In this document: piece after piece, positions 28,783 to 39,697 of the stretch | How the letters are laid out: each line of letters opens with the position of its first letter | Numbering within the stretch: position 1 is the stretch's first letter | Assembly (NCBI RefSeq): GCF_020731415.2 | Contig: NZ_CP088273.1 | Location: forward strand, 2,981,001 to 3,045,000 | Length of the DNA: 64,000 nt | Origin: Phyllobacterium sp. T1293 | Lineage (GTDB): Bacteria > Pseudomonadota > Alphaproteobacteria > Rhizobiales > Rhizobiaceae | Direction: 5' to 3' | The notes under the pieces: generated by a model | Database searches by the model: none | What the model was told of the DNA's origin: nothing | Seen by the model: only the letters and a program-made list of their open reading frames with translations | Made by a program: the position numbers and the translations under genes

Positions 28783-29960
28783 TGCTGCCCGCGGATGCAA
28801 AAGCCGCGACACGTTCAGGGCCAAAAGCGCAGCCACAGCGGCTGAAACAATTCATAGTTGAAGAGGCCAAGGCAGCGGGCTTTGATCTGGTTGCGATCAC
28901 ACGGCCCGATGCCATTCCATTGGCCGAGGAACGGTTACGCCAATATCTGGAAAAAGGCCGCCACGCCTCCATGGCCTGGATGGCGGAAACGGCGGAACGC
29001 CGCGCAAGTCCTGAAAATCTGTGGCCGGATGTGCGCTCGGTCATTGTTCTGGCAATGAATTACGGCCCGGATAGCAACCCGCTTGAAATCCTAAGCAAGA
29101 AAGACAAGGCAGCGATCTCCGTCTATGCGCAAAACCGGGACTATCACGATATCATAAAGGGCAAGCTGAAAGGCGTTGCCAGCCGTCTTGCTTCACGTAT
29201 GGCGGGCGAGAGTGTCAAAGTGTTTGTCGATACAGCGCCCGTGATGGAAAAGCCGCTCGCGGAAGCTGCGGGGTTGGGCTGGCAGGGCAAGCACACCAAT
29301 CTCGTCAGCCGGACCCATGGCTCCTGGCTGTTTCTTGGCACGATTTTTACCACAGCAGAACTCGAAGCTGACACGCGAGAGGCCGATCATTGCGGCTCCT
29401 GCCGGGCCTGTCTGGATGCTTGTCCCACCAACGCTTTTCCCGCCCCCTATCAGCTTGATGCGCGGCGTTGTATTTCGTACCTGACCATCGAGCACAAGGA
29501 GCCAATCGCCCTGGAATTCCGCAAGGCGATGGGCAACCGCATCTATGGATGCGACGATTGCCTTGCGGTCTGTCCATGGAACAAATTTGCCGAGACTGCG
29601 CGGGAAGCAAAACTGCAGGCACGGGATGATCTGAAGGCGCCTGATCTCGCAACATTCCTGACGTTGGATGACGCAACCTTTCGCGGCCTGTTTTCCGGTT
29701 CGCCGATCAAGCGCATCGGAAGAGACCGCTTTATGCGCAACGTGCTGATCGCCTGTGGCAATTCGGGACAAGCGAATTTGAGCGCGCTCATCGAACAGCA
29801 CCTCGACGATCCTGCGCCGGTGGTGCGGGGCGCCGCTATCTGGGCATTGGGGGAGCTTGTCGATGCTCAGCATTTTGCTACTCTGCAAATACGCTATGCT
29901 GCACAGGAAACTGATGCTGATGTACTGACTGAATGGCGCAATGCAGGAAAGAAACAATGA
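28782..29960 (+). CDS. queG: Epoxyqueuosine reductase
   Basis: Last step of queuosine tRNA modification: cobalamin-dependent reduction of epoxyqueuosine. The 392-residue protein has the N-terminal cobalamin-binding domain with the VFVDTAPVMEK segment carrying the proposed acid, then two [4Fe-4S] motifs (CGSCRACLDACPTNAF and CDDCLAVCPWNK), and a C-terminal HEAT-like helical part (VVRGAAIWALGEL). Start and stop both overlap neighbours (GST upstream, SDR downstream), so the three form an operon. Confidence 0.96.
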   Translation: MLPADAKAATRSGPKAQPQRLKQFIVEEAKAAGFDLVAITRPDAIPLAEERLRQYLEKGRHASMAWMAETAERRASPENLWPDVRSVIVLAMNYGPDSNPLEILSKKDKAAISVYAQNRDYHDIIKGKLKGVASRLASRMAGESVKVFVDTAPVMEKPLAEAAGLGWQGKHTNLVSRTHGSWLFLGTIFTTAELEADTREADHCGSCRACLDACPTNAFPAPYQLDARRCISYLTIEHKEPIALEFRKAMGNRIYGCDDCLAVCPWNKFAETAREAKLQARDDLKAPDLATFLTLDDATFRGLFSGSPIKRIGRDRFMRNVLIACGNSGQANLSALIEQHLDDPAPVVRGAAIWALGELVDAQHFATLQIRYAAQETDADVLTEWRNAGKKQ

Positions 29961-30829
29961 TGCGGATTTTTCTCTTCGGGGCCGGTTATTCAGCCCGCGC
30001 TTTCGCCCGGATGATGGTCGATAAAGCAGACTTCATTGGCGGAACCACGCGCGACAGCGACAAATTTGCGGCACTCAAACGGGAGGGTATTACGCCGTTC
30101 CTGTTTCAGGGCACCCATGCATCACAGGAAATCATCAGTGCGCTTGAGGACGTGACCCACATCGTCATCTCCACCTCGCCCGGACAAACAGGTGATCCCG
30201 TTTACGCACAGTTCGGCGACACAATCCGCTCCGCCATGCCGAAACTGAAATGGATCGGATATCTTTCCACCGTCGGCGTTTATGGTGATTATGGTGGCGC
30301 CTGGGTTGATGAAACCACACCATGCCATCCGGTTTCGGCGCGTTCGGTCGAGCGGGTCGATGCCGAGCAGGACTGGCAGAAACTGGCCGATGAACACAAG
30401 GTGCCACTGGCAATCCTCAGGCTCGGTGGCATTTATGGGCCGGGCCGCAATGCATTCGTCAATCTTGCCAATGGCACCGCACGCCGCCTGAACAAGGCGG
30501 GGCAGGTATTCAACCGCATTCACGTCGACGATATTGCCGGAGCCCTGCGCTTTCTGGCAGAGCGCAACGAGGCTGGTGTGTTCAATGTTACCGATGACGA
30601 GCCAGCGCCCCCGCAGGATGTCGTCGCCTATGCCGCGGAGTTGATGGGTGTTGAAGCGCCAGCCGAATCCCAATTCGAAACGGCAGAACTCACACCCATG
30701 GCGCGCTCGTTCTATGGTGAGAACAAGCGCGTTTCCAATGCACGCCTCAAGAAACTTGGCTTTGCCTTTCGCTATCCTGATTACGGAACAGCTTTTTCCA
30801 TGATGTGGCGCGACGGAAGCTGGCGCTAG
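29957..30829 (+). CDS. NAD(P)-dependent epimerase/dehydratase (SDR) family protein
   Basis: A 290-residue atypical short-chain dehydrogenase: Rossmann motif [14 protein letters not shown] at the N-terminus, [15 protein letters not shown], then [19 protein letters not shown] with the Ser/Tyr region, and [13 protein letters not shown]. Members are annotated as nucleoside-diphosphate-sugar epimerase-like; the substrate is unknown. The start (ATGATG at 29957/29960) overlaps the queG stop and has AGGAAAG upstream. Its end overlaps the convergent dehydrogenase gene by 4 bp. Confidence 0.85.
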   Translation: MMRIFLFGAGYSARAFARMMVDKADFIGGTTRDSDKFAALKREGITPFLFQGTHASQEIISALEDVTHIVISTSPGQTGDPVYAQFGDTIRSAMPKLKWIGYLSTVGVYGDYGGAWVDETTPCHPVSARSVERVDAEQDWQKLADEHKVPLAILRLGGIYGPGRNAFVNLANGTARRLNKAGQVFNRIHVDDIAGALRFLAERNEAGVFNVTDDEPAPPQDVVAYAAELMGVEAPAESQFETAELTPMARSFYGENKRVSNARLKKLGFAFRYPDYGTAFSMMWRDGSWR

Positions 30830-31866
30830 AAGCTAGTAACGACGCTGATGCCGGTTCCTTCGAACCGGTCCATCGCCATCAATGCCGCAGGCGCTTCATC
30901 AAGGGCAATGCGCTTGCCGATAAGCTTTTGCGGGGCGAGCTTACCGTGCTCAAGCATGTCCATCAGCGCCTTGTAACGGAATGCCTGCATGCCATGGCTG
31001 CCGAGAATTTCCAGCTCATAGGCGATGACCTTATCCATGGGTATCGGCGCGCGGGCGTGATCACCCAGCATCAACCCAACCTGCACATGACGGCCGCGGC
31101 GACGCAGATTGGCAATGGAATTGAAACAGGTCGAGGGATGACCCAGTGCATCAATTGACACATGTGCCCCGCCTTTGGTGATCTCCTTGACGGCACCGAC
31201 GATATCTTTCTGCCCCGAGCCATTGACCGTTGCTACGGCACCAAGCTCCCGGGCAAAAGCGAGTTTTTCTTCGGTCAAATCCACCGCGATGACATTCGCA
31301 CCCATGGCGGTCGCGATCATGATGGCGGATAGGCCGACGCCGCCACAACCATGCACCGCAACCCACTCGCCGGGTTTAATCTTGGCCTGATCGACGACAG
31401 CCCGGAATGACGTGACAAACCGGCAGCCAAGGCTGGCGGCTGTGGGAAAATCCAATGTTTCGGGTAAACCAACCAGATTTGTATCGGCGAAATCCACCGC
31501 GACATATTCGGCAAAAGAGCCCCAAGCGGTAAAGCCCGGCTGGAACTGTTGCTCGCAGACCTGATGATTGCCGGAATTGCACTCGAAACAATGGCCGCAT
31601 CCGCCGACGAAAGGCACAGTAACCCGGTCGCCAATTTTCCACTGGGTGACATGCTTGCCAATGGCCTGAACTGTTCCGGCAAGCTCATGTCCGGGCACAT
31701 GCGGCAGCTGGATATCGGGATCGTGCCCCATCCAGCCATGCCAGTCACTACGGCATAGGCCCGTTGCCTCGACCTTGATAACCACACCCGTGGATGCCGG
31801 TGCCGGATCGGCCACATTCTGTATCGACGGAGCCTGGCCAAATTGTTCGAAGACTACTGCTTTCAT
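30826..31866 (-). CDS. Zinc-dependent alcohol dehydrogenase (MDR family)
   Basis: A 346-residue medium-chain dehydrogenase: catalytic zinc segment [10 protein letters not shown] and [12 protein letters not shown], structural zinc cysteines in [20 protein letters not shown], and the nucleotide site [18 protein letters not shown] chose the ATG at 31866 ([10 protein letters not shown]), the usual start of this family; the frame is open to 31944. It resembles the general alcohol dehydrogenases of rhizobia. It is a single gene, convergent with the SDR gene, and its substrate is unknown. Confidence 0.87.
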   Translation of the reverse strand: MKAVVFEQFGQAPSIQNVADPAPASTGVVIKVEATGLCRSDWHGWMGHDPDIQLPHVPGHELAGTVQAIGKHVTQWKIGDRVTVPFVGGCGHCFECNSGNHQVCEQQFQPGFTAWGSFAEYVAVDFADTNLVGLPETLDFPTAASLGCRFVTSFRAVVDQAKIKPGEWVAVHGCGGVGLSAIMIATAMGANVIAVDLTEEKLAFARELGAVATVNGSGQKDIVGAVKEITKGGAHVSIDALGHPSTCFNSIANLRRRGRHVQVGLMLGDHARAPIPMDKVIAYELEILGSHGMQAFRYKALMDMLEHGKLAPQKLIGKRIALDEAPAALMAMDRFEGTGISVVTSF

Positions 31867-32020
31867 GGGATGCGCTTTCGTTCGAACCAAATGAGGGCGA
31901 ATCAGGATCAAGGCTATATCTCGGTAGCATATTGCGACTTTCACGCGAATCTGGCCATCATAAAGCCCGGAATCCCGATGCTAACTCACGGGAATCGCCC
32001 CTAGCTGGTGGACAGTGGCC

Positions 32021-33028
32021 ATGAAATCAAAAACTCTGATGCGTCTTGCACTTACAGCGCTCCTGTCTTTTTCCGGAGTGGCGAATGTATTTGCTGAGGA
32101 TGGACCGGCCAAACAGCTGTTTGGGGGCGTCGCGCTGCCATCGCTTGGTTCGCCGCAATCGACAGGTTTTTACGCCAAGGGTTGTCTTGCCGGGGGTGTC
32201 GCCCTGCCCGTTGACGGTCCGACCTGGCAGGTGATGCGGCTGTCACGCAATCGCAATTGGGGTCATCCCCGTATGATTGCCCTTCTGGAGCGATTATCCC
32301 GCGATGCCGCCGCCAAGGATGGCTGGCCGGGACTGCTGGTGGGGGATATTTCGCAGCCACGCGGCGGCCCGATGCTGACTGGCCACGCCTCGCATCAGGT
32401 CGGCCTTGATGCTGATATCTGGCTCACCCCCATGCCCAAAGCCCGCTTCAACAATGATCAGCGCGAAAAAGTCGAAGCCAAATCCATGCTGAAGGGCGAC
32501 ACACTTTATGTCGACCCGGACAAGTGGACGCCTGCGCATGCGGCTCTTCTGAAACGTGCCGCAAGCTATGCCGAAGTGGAGCGCATCTTCGTTCACCCGG
32601 GCATCAAGAAAAAACTCTGCGAGACGGTGCAGGGCGATCGCAGCTGGATGGCAAAAATCCGCCCCTACTGGGGTCATTTCTACCACTTCCATGTCCGCAT
32701 CAAATGCCAGCCCGGCTCACCCAATTGCAAGCCGCAGGAACCAATCGGCACATCCGATGGTTGTGACAAGTCGCTGGCCTGGTGGTTCACCGATGAGCCA
32801 TGGCGCAAGGCGCCCCCATCGACCAAGCCAGTCAAGCCGAAGGTGATGATGCTGTCAGACCTGCCGAAGCTTTGTGCGCAGATACTGGATGCACCCGGCC
32901 CGCAGTCGCGAGATCAGGTTACCTATGGTCTGGGCGCAAAGACCAATTTTGACAGCGATGTCCCGGCTGATGTGCCGGATGAACCCGTCGCGGTTCCCCG
33001 GCCAAAGGCACGCGTGAAGACAAACTAA
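32021..33028 (+). CDS. mepA: Penicillin-insensitive murein endopeptidase
   Basis: Periplasmic zinc D,D-/L,D-endopeptidase that cuts peptidoglycan cross-links (family M74). The 335-residue protein has a signal peptide (about 1-25, ending VFA-ED), the zinc motif region GHASHQVGLDADIWLTP, and WGHFYHFHVRIKCQP near the C-terminal part, both conserved in MepA. The C-terminus is a proline/lysine-rich extension. Start ATG 32021 is supported by GGTGGA 8 bases upstream; a GTG at 32015 is the alternative. It diverges from the dehydrogenase gene. Confidence 0.93.
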   Translation: MKSKTLMRLALTALLSFSGVANVFAEDGPAKQLFGGVALPSLGSPQSTGFYAKGCLAGGVALPVDGPTWQVMRLSRNRNWGHPRMIALLERLSRDAAAKDGWPGLLVGDISQPRGGPMLTGHASHQVGLDADIWLTPMPKARFNNDQREKVEAKSMLKGDTLYVDPDKWTPAHAALLKRAASYAEVERIFVHPGIKKKLCETVQGDRSWMAKIRPYWGHFYHFHVRIKCQPGSPNCKPQEPIGTSDGCDKSLAWWFTDEPWRKAPPSTKPVKPKVMMLSDLPKLCAQILDAPGPQSRDQVTYGLGAKTNFDSDVPADVPDEPVAVPRPKARVKTN

Positions 33029-33180
33029 GCCATTGGGCGTTCCAACGGGTGCTGCTCTACCACTCAAAGTGGCAAGGCAGCACCGTTTCAGGTCTTTTTT
33101 GCCTTCGGTCTTTTCAGGCGAGCATGAATTGAGTATAGGGTTTCAATCGATTTAAGACCAAGGTCCAGAGCAGTTCCTTC

Positions 33181-33573
33181 ATGAAGCAGCCTTTCCGCCT
33201 CGCGCTGATCGCCCATGACCAGAAAAAGGATGACATGGTGGCTTTCGCGCGCGCCTATGAGGCCCAGCTTGCGCCCTGCACCATTGTCGCAACAGGAACA
33301 ACCGGTGGTCTGATCAAGGACGCCTGCCCGTCACTGCAAATCACCCGCGTCAAAAGCGGCCCGCTTGGCGGCGACCAGCAGATTGGCGCACTGATCGCCG
33401 AGGGACTGATTGACGGGCTGATTTTCTTTGTCGATCCGCTCTCACCCATGCCGCATGATGTGGATGTGAAGGCGTTGATGCGGCTTGGCATTGTCTATGA
33501 CATTCCTATGGCCTTGAACCGGGCCACCGCCGAGGTTCTTGTGCAAAAGAAGGGTTTGCTGCGCGCTGATTGA
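33181..33573 (+). CDS. mgsA: Methylglyoxal synthase
   Basis: Converts dihydroxyacetone phosphate to methylglyoxal, bypassing lower glycolysis under phosphate limitation. The 130-residue protein has the family's hallmarks: [42 protein letters not shown] (with the catalytic aspartate region) and [17 protein letters not shown]. It lies immediately before glk, with 44 bp between its stop and the preferred glk start, which suggests an operon of hexose-phosphate metabolism. Confidence 0.96.
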   Translation: MKQPFRLALIAHDQKKDDMVAFARAYEAQLAPCTIVATGTTGGLIKDACPSLQITRVKSGPLGGDQQIGALIAEGLIDGLIFFVDPLSPMPHDVDVKALMRLGIVYDIPMALNRATAEVLVQKKGLLRAD

Positions 33574-33617
33574 TGGTTAAGCATGGCGCAGCACGATTGA
33601 GATTGGGGACGGAATTT

Positions 33618-34646
33618 ATGGTTACTTCAGCAGACACCGATTGCATCATGAAATTCCCGATTCTGGTGGGGGATATCGGTGGCACCAATGCGCGCTTCGC
33701 CATTCTTGTCGATGCCTATGCGGAACCAAAAGAGTTTCCCATCATCCAGACGGCAGACTTCGAAACCATCGACGAAGCGATCCAGACCGGCATTCTCGAC
33801 CACACATCCATTCAACCGCGCTCCGCAGTGCTTGCCATTGCCGGTCCCGTGGAAGGTGACGAGATCGACCTGACCAACTGCGCCTGGGTCGTCAAACCCC
33901 GCAAGATGATGGAAACGCTCGGTCTTTCCGACATTACCGTTCTTAATGATTTCGAGGCGCAGGCGCTCGCTGTGGTCTCGCTAGAGCCAAAGCATCTGGA
34001 AAAACTCGGTGGCGGTGACGGCGATCCCCATGGCAGCCGCGCGGTTCTCGGACCCGGCACCGGCCTTGGCGTTGCGGGCATGGTTCGCTCACGCAACAGC
34101 TGGGTTCCCGTTCCCGGCGAAGGTGGCCATGTGGATATGGGCCCGCGCACGGCGCGCGACCTCGAACTCTTCCCGCATATTGAGCACATTGAAGGGCGCA
34201 TTTCCGGCGAACAGCTTTTGTGCGGGCGCGGGCTGCAAAACATCTATCGCGCCATCTGCAAGGTTGCAGGCACGCAAGCCAAATTGCAGACACCCGCCGA
34301 TATCACAGCTGCGGGCCTTTCCGGTGAATCAGCAGAAGCCAAGGAAACCCTGTCACTGTTCGTGACCTATCTTGGTCGTCTTGCCGGTGATTTCGCGCTG
34401 ACATTCATGGCGCGCGGCGGTGTTTATCTTGCGGGCGGCATTGTCCAGAAGATCGTCGCGCCACTGAAAGATCCGGCTTTCCGCGAAGCCTTTGAAGACA
34501 AGGCGCCACACCGCCAGATCTTAAGCGAGACACCTGTTTACATCATTACCCACCCTCTCGCGGCGCTCAGTGGATTGTCGGCGTTCTCACGCACGCCCAG
34601 CCGGTTTGGCATAGCCACCGAGGGACGGCGCTGGCGCAAAGATTAG
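33618..34646 (+). CDS. glk: Glucokinase
   Basis: Phosphorylates glucose to glucose 6-phosphate. The 342-residue protein belongs to the Glk (bacterial, non-ROK) family: [19 protein letters not shown] near the N-terminus, [22 protein letters not shown], and the C-terminal [16 protein letters not shown] chose the ATG at 33618, which has a GGGGACGGA ribosome site, over the ATG at 33570 that overlaps the mgsA end. Confidence 0.95.
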   Translation: MVTSADTDCIMKFPILVGDIGGTNARFAILVDAYAEPKEFPIIQTADFETIDEAIQTGILDHTSIQPRSAVLAIAGPVEGDEIDLTNCAWVVKPRKMMETLGLSDITVLNDFEAQALAVVSLEPKHLEKLGGGDGDPHGSRAVLGPGTGLGVAGMVRSRNSWVPVPGEGGHVDMGPRTARDLELFPHIEHIEGRISGEQLLCGRGLQNIYRAICKVAGTQAKLQTPADITAAGLSGESAEAKETLSLFVTYLGRLAGDFALTFMARGGVYLAGGIVQKIVAPLKDPAFREAFEDKAPHRQILSETPVYIITHPLAALSGLSAFSRTPSRFGIATEGRRWRKD

Positions 34647-34812
34647 ACTTTAGGCGTATGCGTGAGGGCAACACTCGCCGTGTCCCGTTCATGATGATGG
34701 TCAAAACCGATAGGCAAGCCGGATCAATAACGCTATAGGGTCAGCTTGAAGAAGGGCGCGACTGCATTAAACCGTTGCCCGAAAGCTTGATACGAACGAG
34801 TTGCCGTCCGTC

Positions 34813-36645
34813 ATGAATGATCAGACCAAGAAGAAGAAAATCGATCCGAATGAGGCGCGCCGCGTCATCGGACGTGTTTTAAATGAAAATCTTCGGGACC
34901 ACAGATCATCCTATGCCATCGCGCTTGTCGCAATGCTGGCGGTCGCGTGTACAACGGCATTTGTGGCCTATATCTTCAAGGACGTCATCAACAAGATTTA
35001 CTATGAGAGACGCGAGGACCTGATCATTCCGATCAGCCTTGGTATTCTCGTTGCCTTTGTCATCCGCGGCATTGCGACCTATACGCAATCGGTGATGATG
35101 GCGAAGATCGGCAACAATATTATCGCGCGATATCAGCATCGCATCTTCGATCACCTGATGAAACTCGGTCTTGATTTCTATCACGATACGCGCTCGGCGC
35201 AGCTCGCGGCCCGGATCAATCAGAACGTGTCCGGTGTCCGTGAACTCATGGATATTACAGTGACGACGATCGGCAAGGATCTCCCGACCCTCATTGCCCT
35301 GATCAGCACGATGGTGATTCTTGATCCGCTTCTGTCACTCTTTGCCTTGCTGATCGGACCACCTGTCATTTTGACCGTGCGCTATCTGGCAAAGCGTTTG
35401 CGCAGCATCCATCGCGAATCCGTACAGGTGAATTCACATCTTCTCGGTGCCATGCAGGAGGCAACGCAGGGCATTGCCATCGTCAAGGCATTCACGATGG
35501 AAGACCAGCTGCGCAACAAGATCAGCCTGCTGATCAAGCGTGCCGAAGAGCGTGCCAACAAGATTGCGCGGGTTTCGGAGCGGACGACCCCTATTACCGA
35601 GCTGATAGCTGGTATCGCAATCGGATCAATGATCATCTACACCGGCTATCGCGCGGTCATCAACATGGAACCGCCCGGTGCCATGTTTGGCTTTATGACA
35701 GCCGTCCTGCTTGCCTATGATCCTGTACGGCGTCTGGCGCGGGTTCAGGTGGGCCTTGAGCGATCGCTGGTCAATGCGCGCATGTTCTTTGAAATACTCG
35801 ACATCGAGCCGCGTCAGGCTGACAGCATCGGCGCGGTGCCGATTACCGTGCCAACCGGCGAAGTGCAGTTCGACAATGTACGCTTCAGCTATGGCAATGA
35901 GATACCAGTGCTGCACGGCATCAGTTTCACAGCTGAAGCGGGGAAGACTACTGCTATTGTCGGCGCATCTGGTGCAGGCAAATCGACCCTGATCGGCCTT
36001 GTACAGCGTTTTTATGACATCGATAGCGGCCGTATTCTGATTGACGGACAGGACATTGCCTATGTCAGCAAGAAGTCTCTGCGCCAGTCCATCGCCTATG
36101 TATCGCAGCAGCCTTATCTGTTCGAAGGTACCATTGCCGACAATATCCGCTATGGCCGCCCTGATGCGACCGATGAAGAGGTGATCGAAGCGGCAAAGCT
36201 TGCCAATGCCGACGAGTTCATCCGCCAGCAGCCGCAAAGCTATGGCACCGAAGTAGGCGAGAACGGCGCGACCCTTTCCGGTGGCCAGCGCCAGCGTCTT
36301 TCCATTGCCCGCGCCATCGTGCGCAACGCCTCCATTCTTCTGCTTGATGAAGCCACCTCGGCTCTCGACAATGAATCGGAAAAGCGTGTCCAGCAGGCAC
36401 TTGAACATGTGATGCAGGGGCGGACGACGATTGTCATCGCGCATCGCCTGTCGACCATCGTCAATGCGGATCATATCGTCGTTATGGAGGCCGGACGTGT
36501 TGTCGAGGAAGGCGTACACGAGACCTTGCTTGGCGTGCCCAACGGCATCTATGCACGTTTCTATCAGTTGCAAGGCAAGGAAGAGTCGCCCATCATTGAT
36601 GACAGCAAAGAACGGGCAACCCCAGTAACAGGAACAGCCGAATGA
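34813..36645 (+). CDS. ABC exporter, fused permease/ATPase (MsbA-like)
   Basis: A 610-residue half-transporter: six-helix permease (about 30-310) followed by the nucleotide-binding domain with Walker [11 protein letters not shown], signature [14 protein letters not shown], Walker [14 protein letters not shown] and the [11 protein letters not shown]-loop. Similar rhizobial proteins are annotated as lipid A or glucan exporters of the MsbA/NdvA type; this substrate is unknown. The start is ATG 34813; a TTG at 34801 is in frame. It overlaps dapB by 4 bp, so the two are co-transcribed. Confidence 0.9.
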   Translation: MNDQTKKKKIDPNEARRVIGRVLNENLRDHRSSYAIALVAMLAVACTTAFVAYIFKDVINKIYYERREDLIIPISLGILVAFVIRGIATYTQSVMMAKIGNNIIARYQHRIFDHLMKLGLDFYHDTRSAQLAARINQNVSGVRELMDITVTTIGKDLPTLIALISTMVILDPLLSLFALLIGPPVILTVRYLAKRLRSIHRESVQVNSHLLGAMQEATQGIAIVKAFTMEDQLRNKISLLIKRAEERANKIARVSERTTPITELIAGIAIGSMIIYTGYRAVINMEPPGAMFGFMTAVLLAYDPVRRLARVQVGLERSLVNARMFFEILDIEPRQADSIGAVPITVPTGEVQFDNVRFSYGNEIPVLHGISFTAEAGKTTAIVGASGAGKSTLIGLVQRFYDIDSGRILIDGQDIAYVSKKSLRQSIAYVSQQPYLFEGTIADNIRYGRPDATDEEVIEAAKLANADEFIRQQPQSYGTEVGENGATLSGGQRQRLSIARAIVRNASILLLDEATSALDNESEKRVQQALEHVMQGRTTIVIAHRLSTIVNADHIVVMEAGRVVEEGVHETLLGVPNGIYARFYQLQGKEESPIIDDSKERATPVTGTAE

Positions 36646-37466
36646 CTGAGACATCCGCCATGAAGCTTGCCGTTGTCGGTGCCGGCGGCCGCATGGGACA
36701 AACCTTGATCCGTGCGATTCAAGCCATTGACGGTGCTGTTCTTGCGGGTGCTATCGAGCGTCCCGGCTCTCCCCATATCGGCCAGGACGCTGGTGAACTT
36801 GCCGGTGTCGGTCATCTCGGCATTCCCGTTACCGATGACGCGCTCTCCGTCTTCGTCGGCGTCGAAGGCGTCCTTGATTTTACCGCGCCTGCGGCAACGG
36901 TTGCCTTTGCCGAACTCGCCGCACAGGCGCGTATCGTGCATGTGATCGGTACAACCGGCTGCTCGCCAGAGGATGATGCAAAAATCCGTGCCGCCGCGCG
37001 TCATGCAGTTGTCATCAAGTCAGGCAATATGAGCCTTGGCGTCAATCTCCTCGGCGTGCTGGTCAAACAAGCGGCAAAAGCACTTGGGTCCGACGATTTT
37101 GATATCGAAATTCTTGAAATGCATCACAAGCACAAGGTCGATGCGCCATCAGGCACCGCATTGCTGCTCGGCGAGGCCGCTGTAGCAGGGCGCAACATTT
37201 CGCTGGCCGATCACAGCGTGCGCGTGCGCGACGGGCATACCGGCCCACGCGAAGAGGGCGCTATCGGCTTCGCATCCTTGCGGGGCGGCTCGGTTGTCGG
37301 GGACCATTCGGTTATTCTGGCGGGGCCGGGCGAGCGGATCACCCTCTCCCACCATGCGGAAGACCGCACAATATTTGCCCGTGGTGCCGTCAAGGCGGCG
37401 CTCTGGGGCAAGGGCCGCAAGCCGGGCCTCTATTCCATGCTCGATGTGCTTGGCCTCAACACCTGA
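36642..37466 (+). CDS. dapB: 4-hydroxy-tetrahydrodipicolinate reductase
   Basis: Lysine and meso-diaminopimelate synthesis: NAD(P)H reduction of HTPA. The 274-residue protein has the Rossmann motif [36 protein letters not shown], and the substrate motif [20 protein letters not shown]. Its ATG lies within the stop of the preceding ABC gene (ATGA), which indicates translational coupling. gpmA follows after 38 bp in the same direction. Confidence 0.97.
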   Translation: MTETSAMKLAVVGAGGRMGQTLIRAIQAIDGAVLAGAIERPGSPHIGQDAGELAGVGHLGIPVTDDALSVFVGVEGVLDFTAPAATVAFAELAAQARIVHVIGTTGCSPEDDAKIRAAARHAVVIKSGNMSLGVNLLGVLVKQAAKALGSDDFDIEILEMHHKHKVDAPSGTALLLGEAAVAGRNISLADHSVRVRDGHTGPREEGAIGFASLRGGSVVGDHSVILAGPGERITLSHHAEDRTIFARGAVKAALWGKGRKPGLYSMLDVLGLNT

Positions 37467-37504
37467 TATCCCGAACCGATTTCCCGTCCAACAGGAGTAT
37501 TGCA

Positions 37505-38125
37505 ATGTCCGGAACCCTCGTCCTTGTCCGTCATGGCCAGAGCGAATGGAATTTGAAGAATCTGTTTACCGGCTGGCGTGATCCGGGACTGACCGAGCTT
37601 GGCCACAGTGAAGCCAAGGCCGCCGGTCAGCGCCTGAAGGCCAAGGGTCTGCATTTCGACATCGCCTACACATCTGTGCTGTCCCGCGCTCAGGTAACGC
37701 TGCAGCACATTCTTGACGAGGTTGGTCAGCCAACCCTTCAGACGATCCGTGATCAGGCTTTGAACGAACGCGATTACGGCGACCTTTCCGGCCTCAACAA
37801 AGACGATGCCCGCGCCAAGTGGGGCGAGGATCAGGTGCATATCTGGCGCCGGTCCTATGACGTTCCACCTCCCGGCGGCGAGAGCCTGCGCGATACGGGC
37901 GCTCGCGTCTGGCCCTACTATCTGCACGAGGTACAGCCGCATGTGCTGCGCGGTGAGACCGTTCTCGTGGCTGCCCACGGCAATTCGCTGCGCGCGCTCA
38001 TCATGGCGCTGGACGGTCTGACCAGCGAAGAGATCATCGCACAGGAACTGGCAACCGGCGTTCCTGTCATTTACCAGCTGAATGCCGATTCGACCGTTGC
38101 TTCAAAGGAAATCCTGACCGCTTGA
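37505..38125 (+). CDS. gpmA: 2,3-bisphosphoglycerate-dependent phosphoglycerate mutase
   Basis: Interconverts 2- and 3-phosphoglycerate in glycolysis. The 206-residue protein is the short alphaproteobacterial form: [20 protein letters not shown] with catalytic His10, [18 protein letters not shown], and [16 protein letters not shown] with the second histidine. AGGAG precedes the ATG. It probably shares a transcript with dapB. Confidence 0.96.
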   Translation: MSGTLVLVRHGQSEWNLKNLFTGWRDPGLTELGHSEAKAAGQRLKAKGLHFDIAYTSVLSRAQVTLQHILDEVGQPTLQTIRDQALNERDYGDLSGLNKDDARAKWGEDQVHIWRRSYDVPPPGGESLRDTGARVWPYYLHEVQPHVLRGETVLVAAHGNSLRALIMALDGLTSEEIIAQELATGVPVIYQLNADSTVASKEILTA

Positions 38126-38317
38126 AGTCGGGGGCTCTGCTTTGTTTTAATGCAGACCCGCGCTGGAACACCGGTGCGGGTCTGTTGTTTGTGCTGATCT
38201 TTTCGGCATTGTCAGGCAGTCTCTGCCAGAACAATCACGGGCAAATGATAATAGCATGACAAATACCCGACAAATGGATTGACAGAGTTCCGCCCGCCCC
38301 TTACATGAGACCCCGCT

Positions 38318-38402
38318 GCCCAGATGGCGGAATTGGTAGACGCGCACGGTTCAGGTCCGTGTGCCGCAAGGCGTGGAGGTTCGAGTCCTCTTCTGGGCAC
38401 CA
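38318..38402 (+). tRNA. tRNA-Leu (CAG anticodon)
   Basis: An 85-nt class II tRNA: acceptor GCCCAGA paired with TCTGGGC, anticodon arm CACGG-TTCAGGT-CCGTG containing CAG, a variable arm (TGCCGCAAGGCG), T-arm GGTTCGAGTCC, and an encoded CCA. A terminator follows at 38446-38472. No copy of its 3' end was found downstream, so it does not mark an inserted island. Confidence 0.96.
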
Positions 38403-38445
38403 TTTCCCAATTTCCTGATGTCGCCAGACGTTTATGGAAATACCC

Positions 38446-38472
38446 AAAAAGCCCGCTTCTGCGGGCTTTTTT
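38446..38472 (+). terminator. Terminator after tRNA-Leu
   Basis: AAAAAGCCCGC / GCGGGCTTTTTT stem with a short TTCT loop and flanking A and T runs. It can act in both directions, but the nearest converging gene is the HExxH protein gene at 38528. Confidence 0.9.
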
Positions 38473-38527
38473 GTTTTCTGTCGCCCTTGTTTAATCATTG
38501 ATTTCAGGAAGCATGGCTGCAGTCGGC

Positions 38528-39007
38528 TTATGGCGCCGTCGTCCCGCCAAGAACTTTCGGCATGACCCTATCGAATTCCGATTTGTCCGGTTTATCCGGC
38601 ATGATCACCCCGTTCTTCAAGAGATAATAATCAGACAGGAATTCCGCCTGCTGTTCCATGCCCAGAGCGAAATAATCGCCGGTCGTAAAGACCTCGGAAT
38701 AGTCGTAGTTCCGCTTGAGTGCCGCTCTGACGATAACGTTCAATCCGCGTTGATGCTGCCAAACATGCCCCATTTCGTGAATGAAGGTTGATTTGTTGTC
38801 CAATGGCGCTGCTGAGAAGTCTGTAAAGTATTTGGCACCGCCTATGCCGGGGAAATAAATATTGCCGTTGGGTGCGTGCGCCCGATCTGATGGCATGAAA
38901 AACTTCCACTTTTCATCGAAGATCAGTACTTTCGTATAGTCGATCTGCGATCCATATATGCTTCTGGCCAGATCGGTTTCACCGGGTGTCAGTTTCCGTC
39001 CAGCCAT
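38528..39007 (-). CDS. HExxH zincin-like protein ('vgr-related' family)
   Basis: A 159-residue protein without a signal peptide. It begins MAGRKLTPGETDLARSIYG, has FIHEMGHVWQHQ (a HExxH zinc-protease motif at about residues 96-100) and a later GMEQQAEFLSDYYL that could supply a third ligand. The layout recalls proteins annotated as vgr-related in rhizobia and, more loosely, the eCIS-core (DUF4157) domain. It has a strong GAGGGAGAG ribosome site and follows, by 40 bp, a gene for a putative lipoprotein. Proteolytic activity and a toxin role are hypotheses. Confidence 0.75.
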   Translation of the reverse strand: MAGRKLTPGETDLARSIYGSQIDYTKVLIFDEKWKFFMPSDRAHAPNGNIYFPGIGGAKYFTDFSAAPLDNKSTFIHEMGHVWQHQRGLNVIVRAALKRNYDYSEVFTTGDYFALGMEQQAEFLSDYYLLKNGVIMPDKPDKSEFDRVMPKVLGGTTAP

Positions 39008-39047
39008 TGCACTCTCCCTCGCAAGTAAAACGGATTTGTCGTCTAAG

Positions 39048-39635
39048 CTATTTTTTCGGGCGATTATCGGGCAGGCAAACGGCGGGCGCCGTGGCTCCGT
39101 CCATCGCTTTCACATAATCATCGAACGTTGGAACAAGCTTCAGCTCCGTTGCAAGCTTGACGCATTGCGCCTTGTCTTCAGTCGCCTGCATGCAACTGTC
39201 GAGGCGTTTGTCATTCTCGCCTCCCCGTTCCTCTGCAATGCCGGATACAAGATCTGCCGCGGTAAGCCCGTCATCCTGTGTTAGGTTCTTCCAGTCCGCC
39301 ATGGCAAGCGCCAGCAGATGATCAACACGCTGCTCTTCCAGAGATGCAGTTTCAGACGGAGAAATGCTTTTTGGCGGAACAAGGTCCCGAAACATGACAA
39401 GCTGTGTGAGCAGGGTCAGGGCTTCGGCTTGTCCGGTGCGTGCCACGGGCCAAAGAACCTTCCACGCGCCTGCACAATCCTGACGGTCCATCGCGGCGAC
39501 GGCTTCGGTCTCGATCTGCTTCCAGTCCGATTGCTCAGCGGCCCTGGCTGGAGCGCAGGCGAGCAGCGCTAAGCAAATCAACGGCAAAGCCCGGAGGATA
39601 AGGCGTTGAGGTTCAAGAAAATTGATAGATGTCAT
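39048..39635 (-). CDS. Exported protein or lipoprotein, unknown family
   Basis: A 195-residue protein with a hydrophobic signal (LRALPLICLALLACAPARA). LLAC could be a lipobox, or cleavage could follow ARA. The mature part is helical and acidic, with cysteines in RQDCAGAWK, LDSCMQA, AQCVKL and AVCLPD that could form disulfides in the periplasm. I prefer the ATG at 39635, which has AGGAAGAG upstream, over 39665. It is the first gene of a two-gene unit with the HExxH protein. No family recognised. Confidence 0.7.
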   Translation of the reverse strand: MTSINFLEPQRLILRALPLICLALLACAPARAAEQSDWKQIETEAVAAMDRQDCAGAWKVLWPVARTGQAEALTLLTQLVMFRDLVPPKSISPSETASLEEQRVDHLLALAMADWKNLTQDDGLTAADLVSGIAEERGGENDKRLDSCMQATEDKAQCVKLATELKLVPTFDDYVKAMDGATAPAVCLPDNRPKK

Positions 39636-39697
39636 TTTCTCTTCCTGAATGTGATACCCGTCCACTTTACCATCTCCCTACTCTTTGTGACAGTTAC

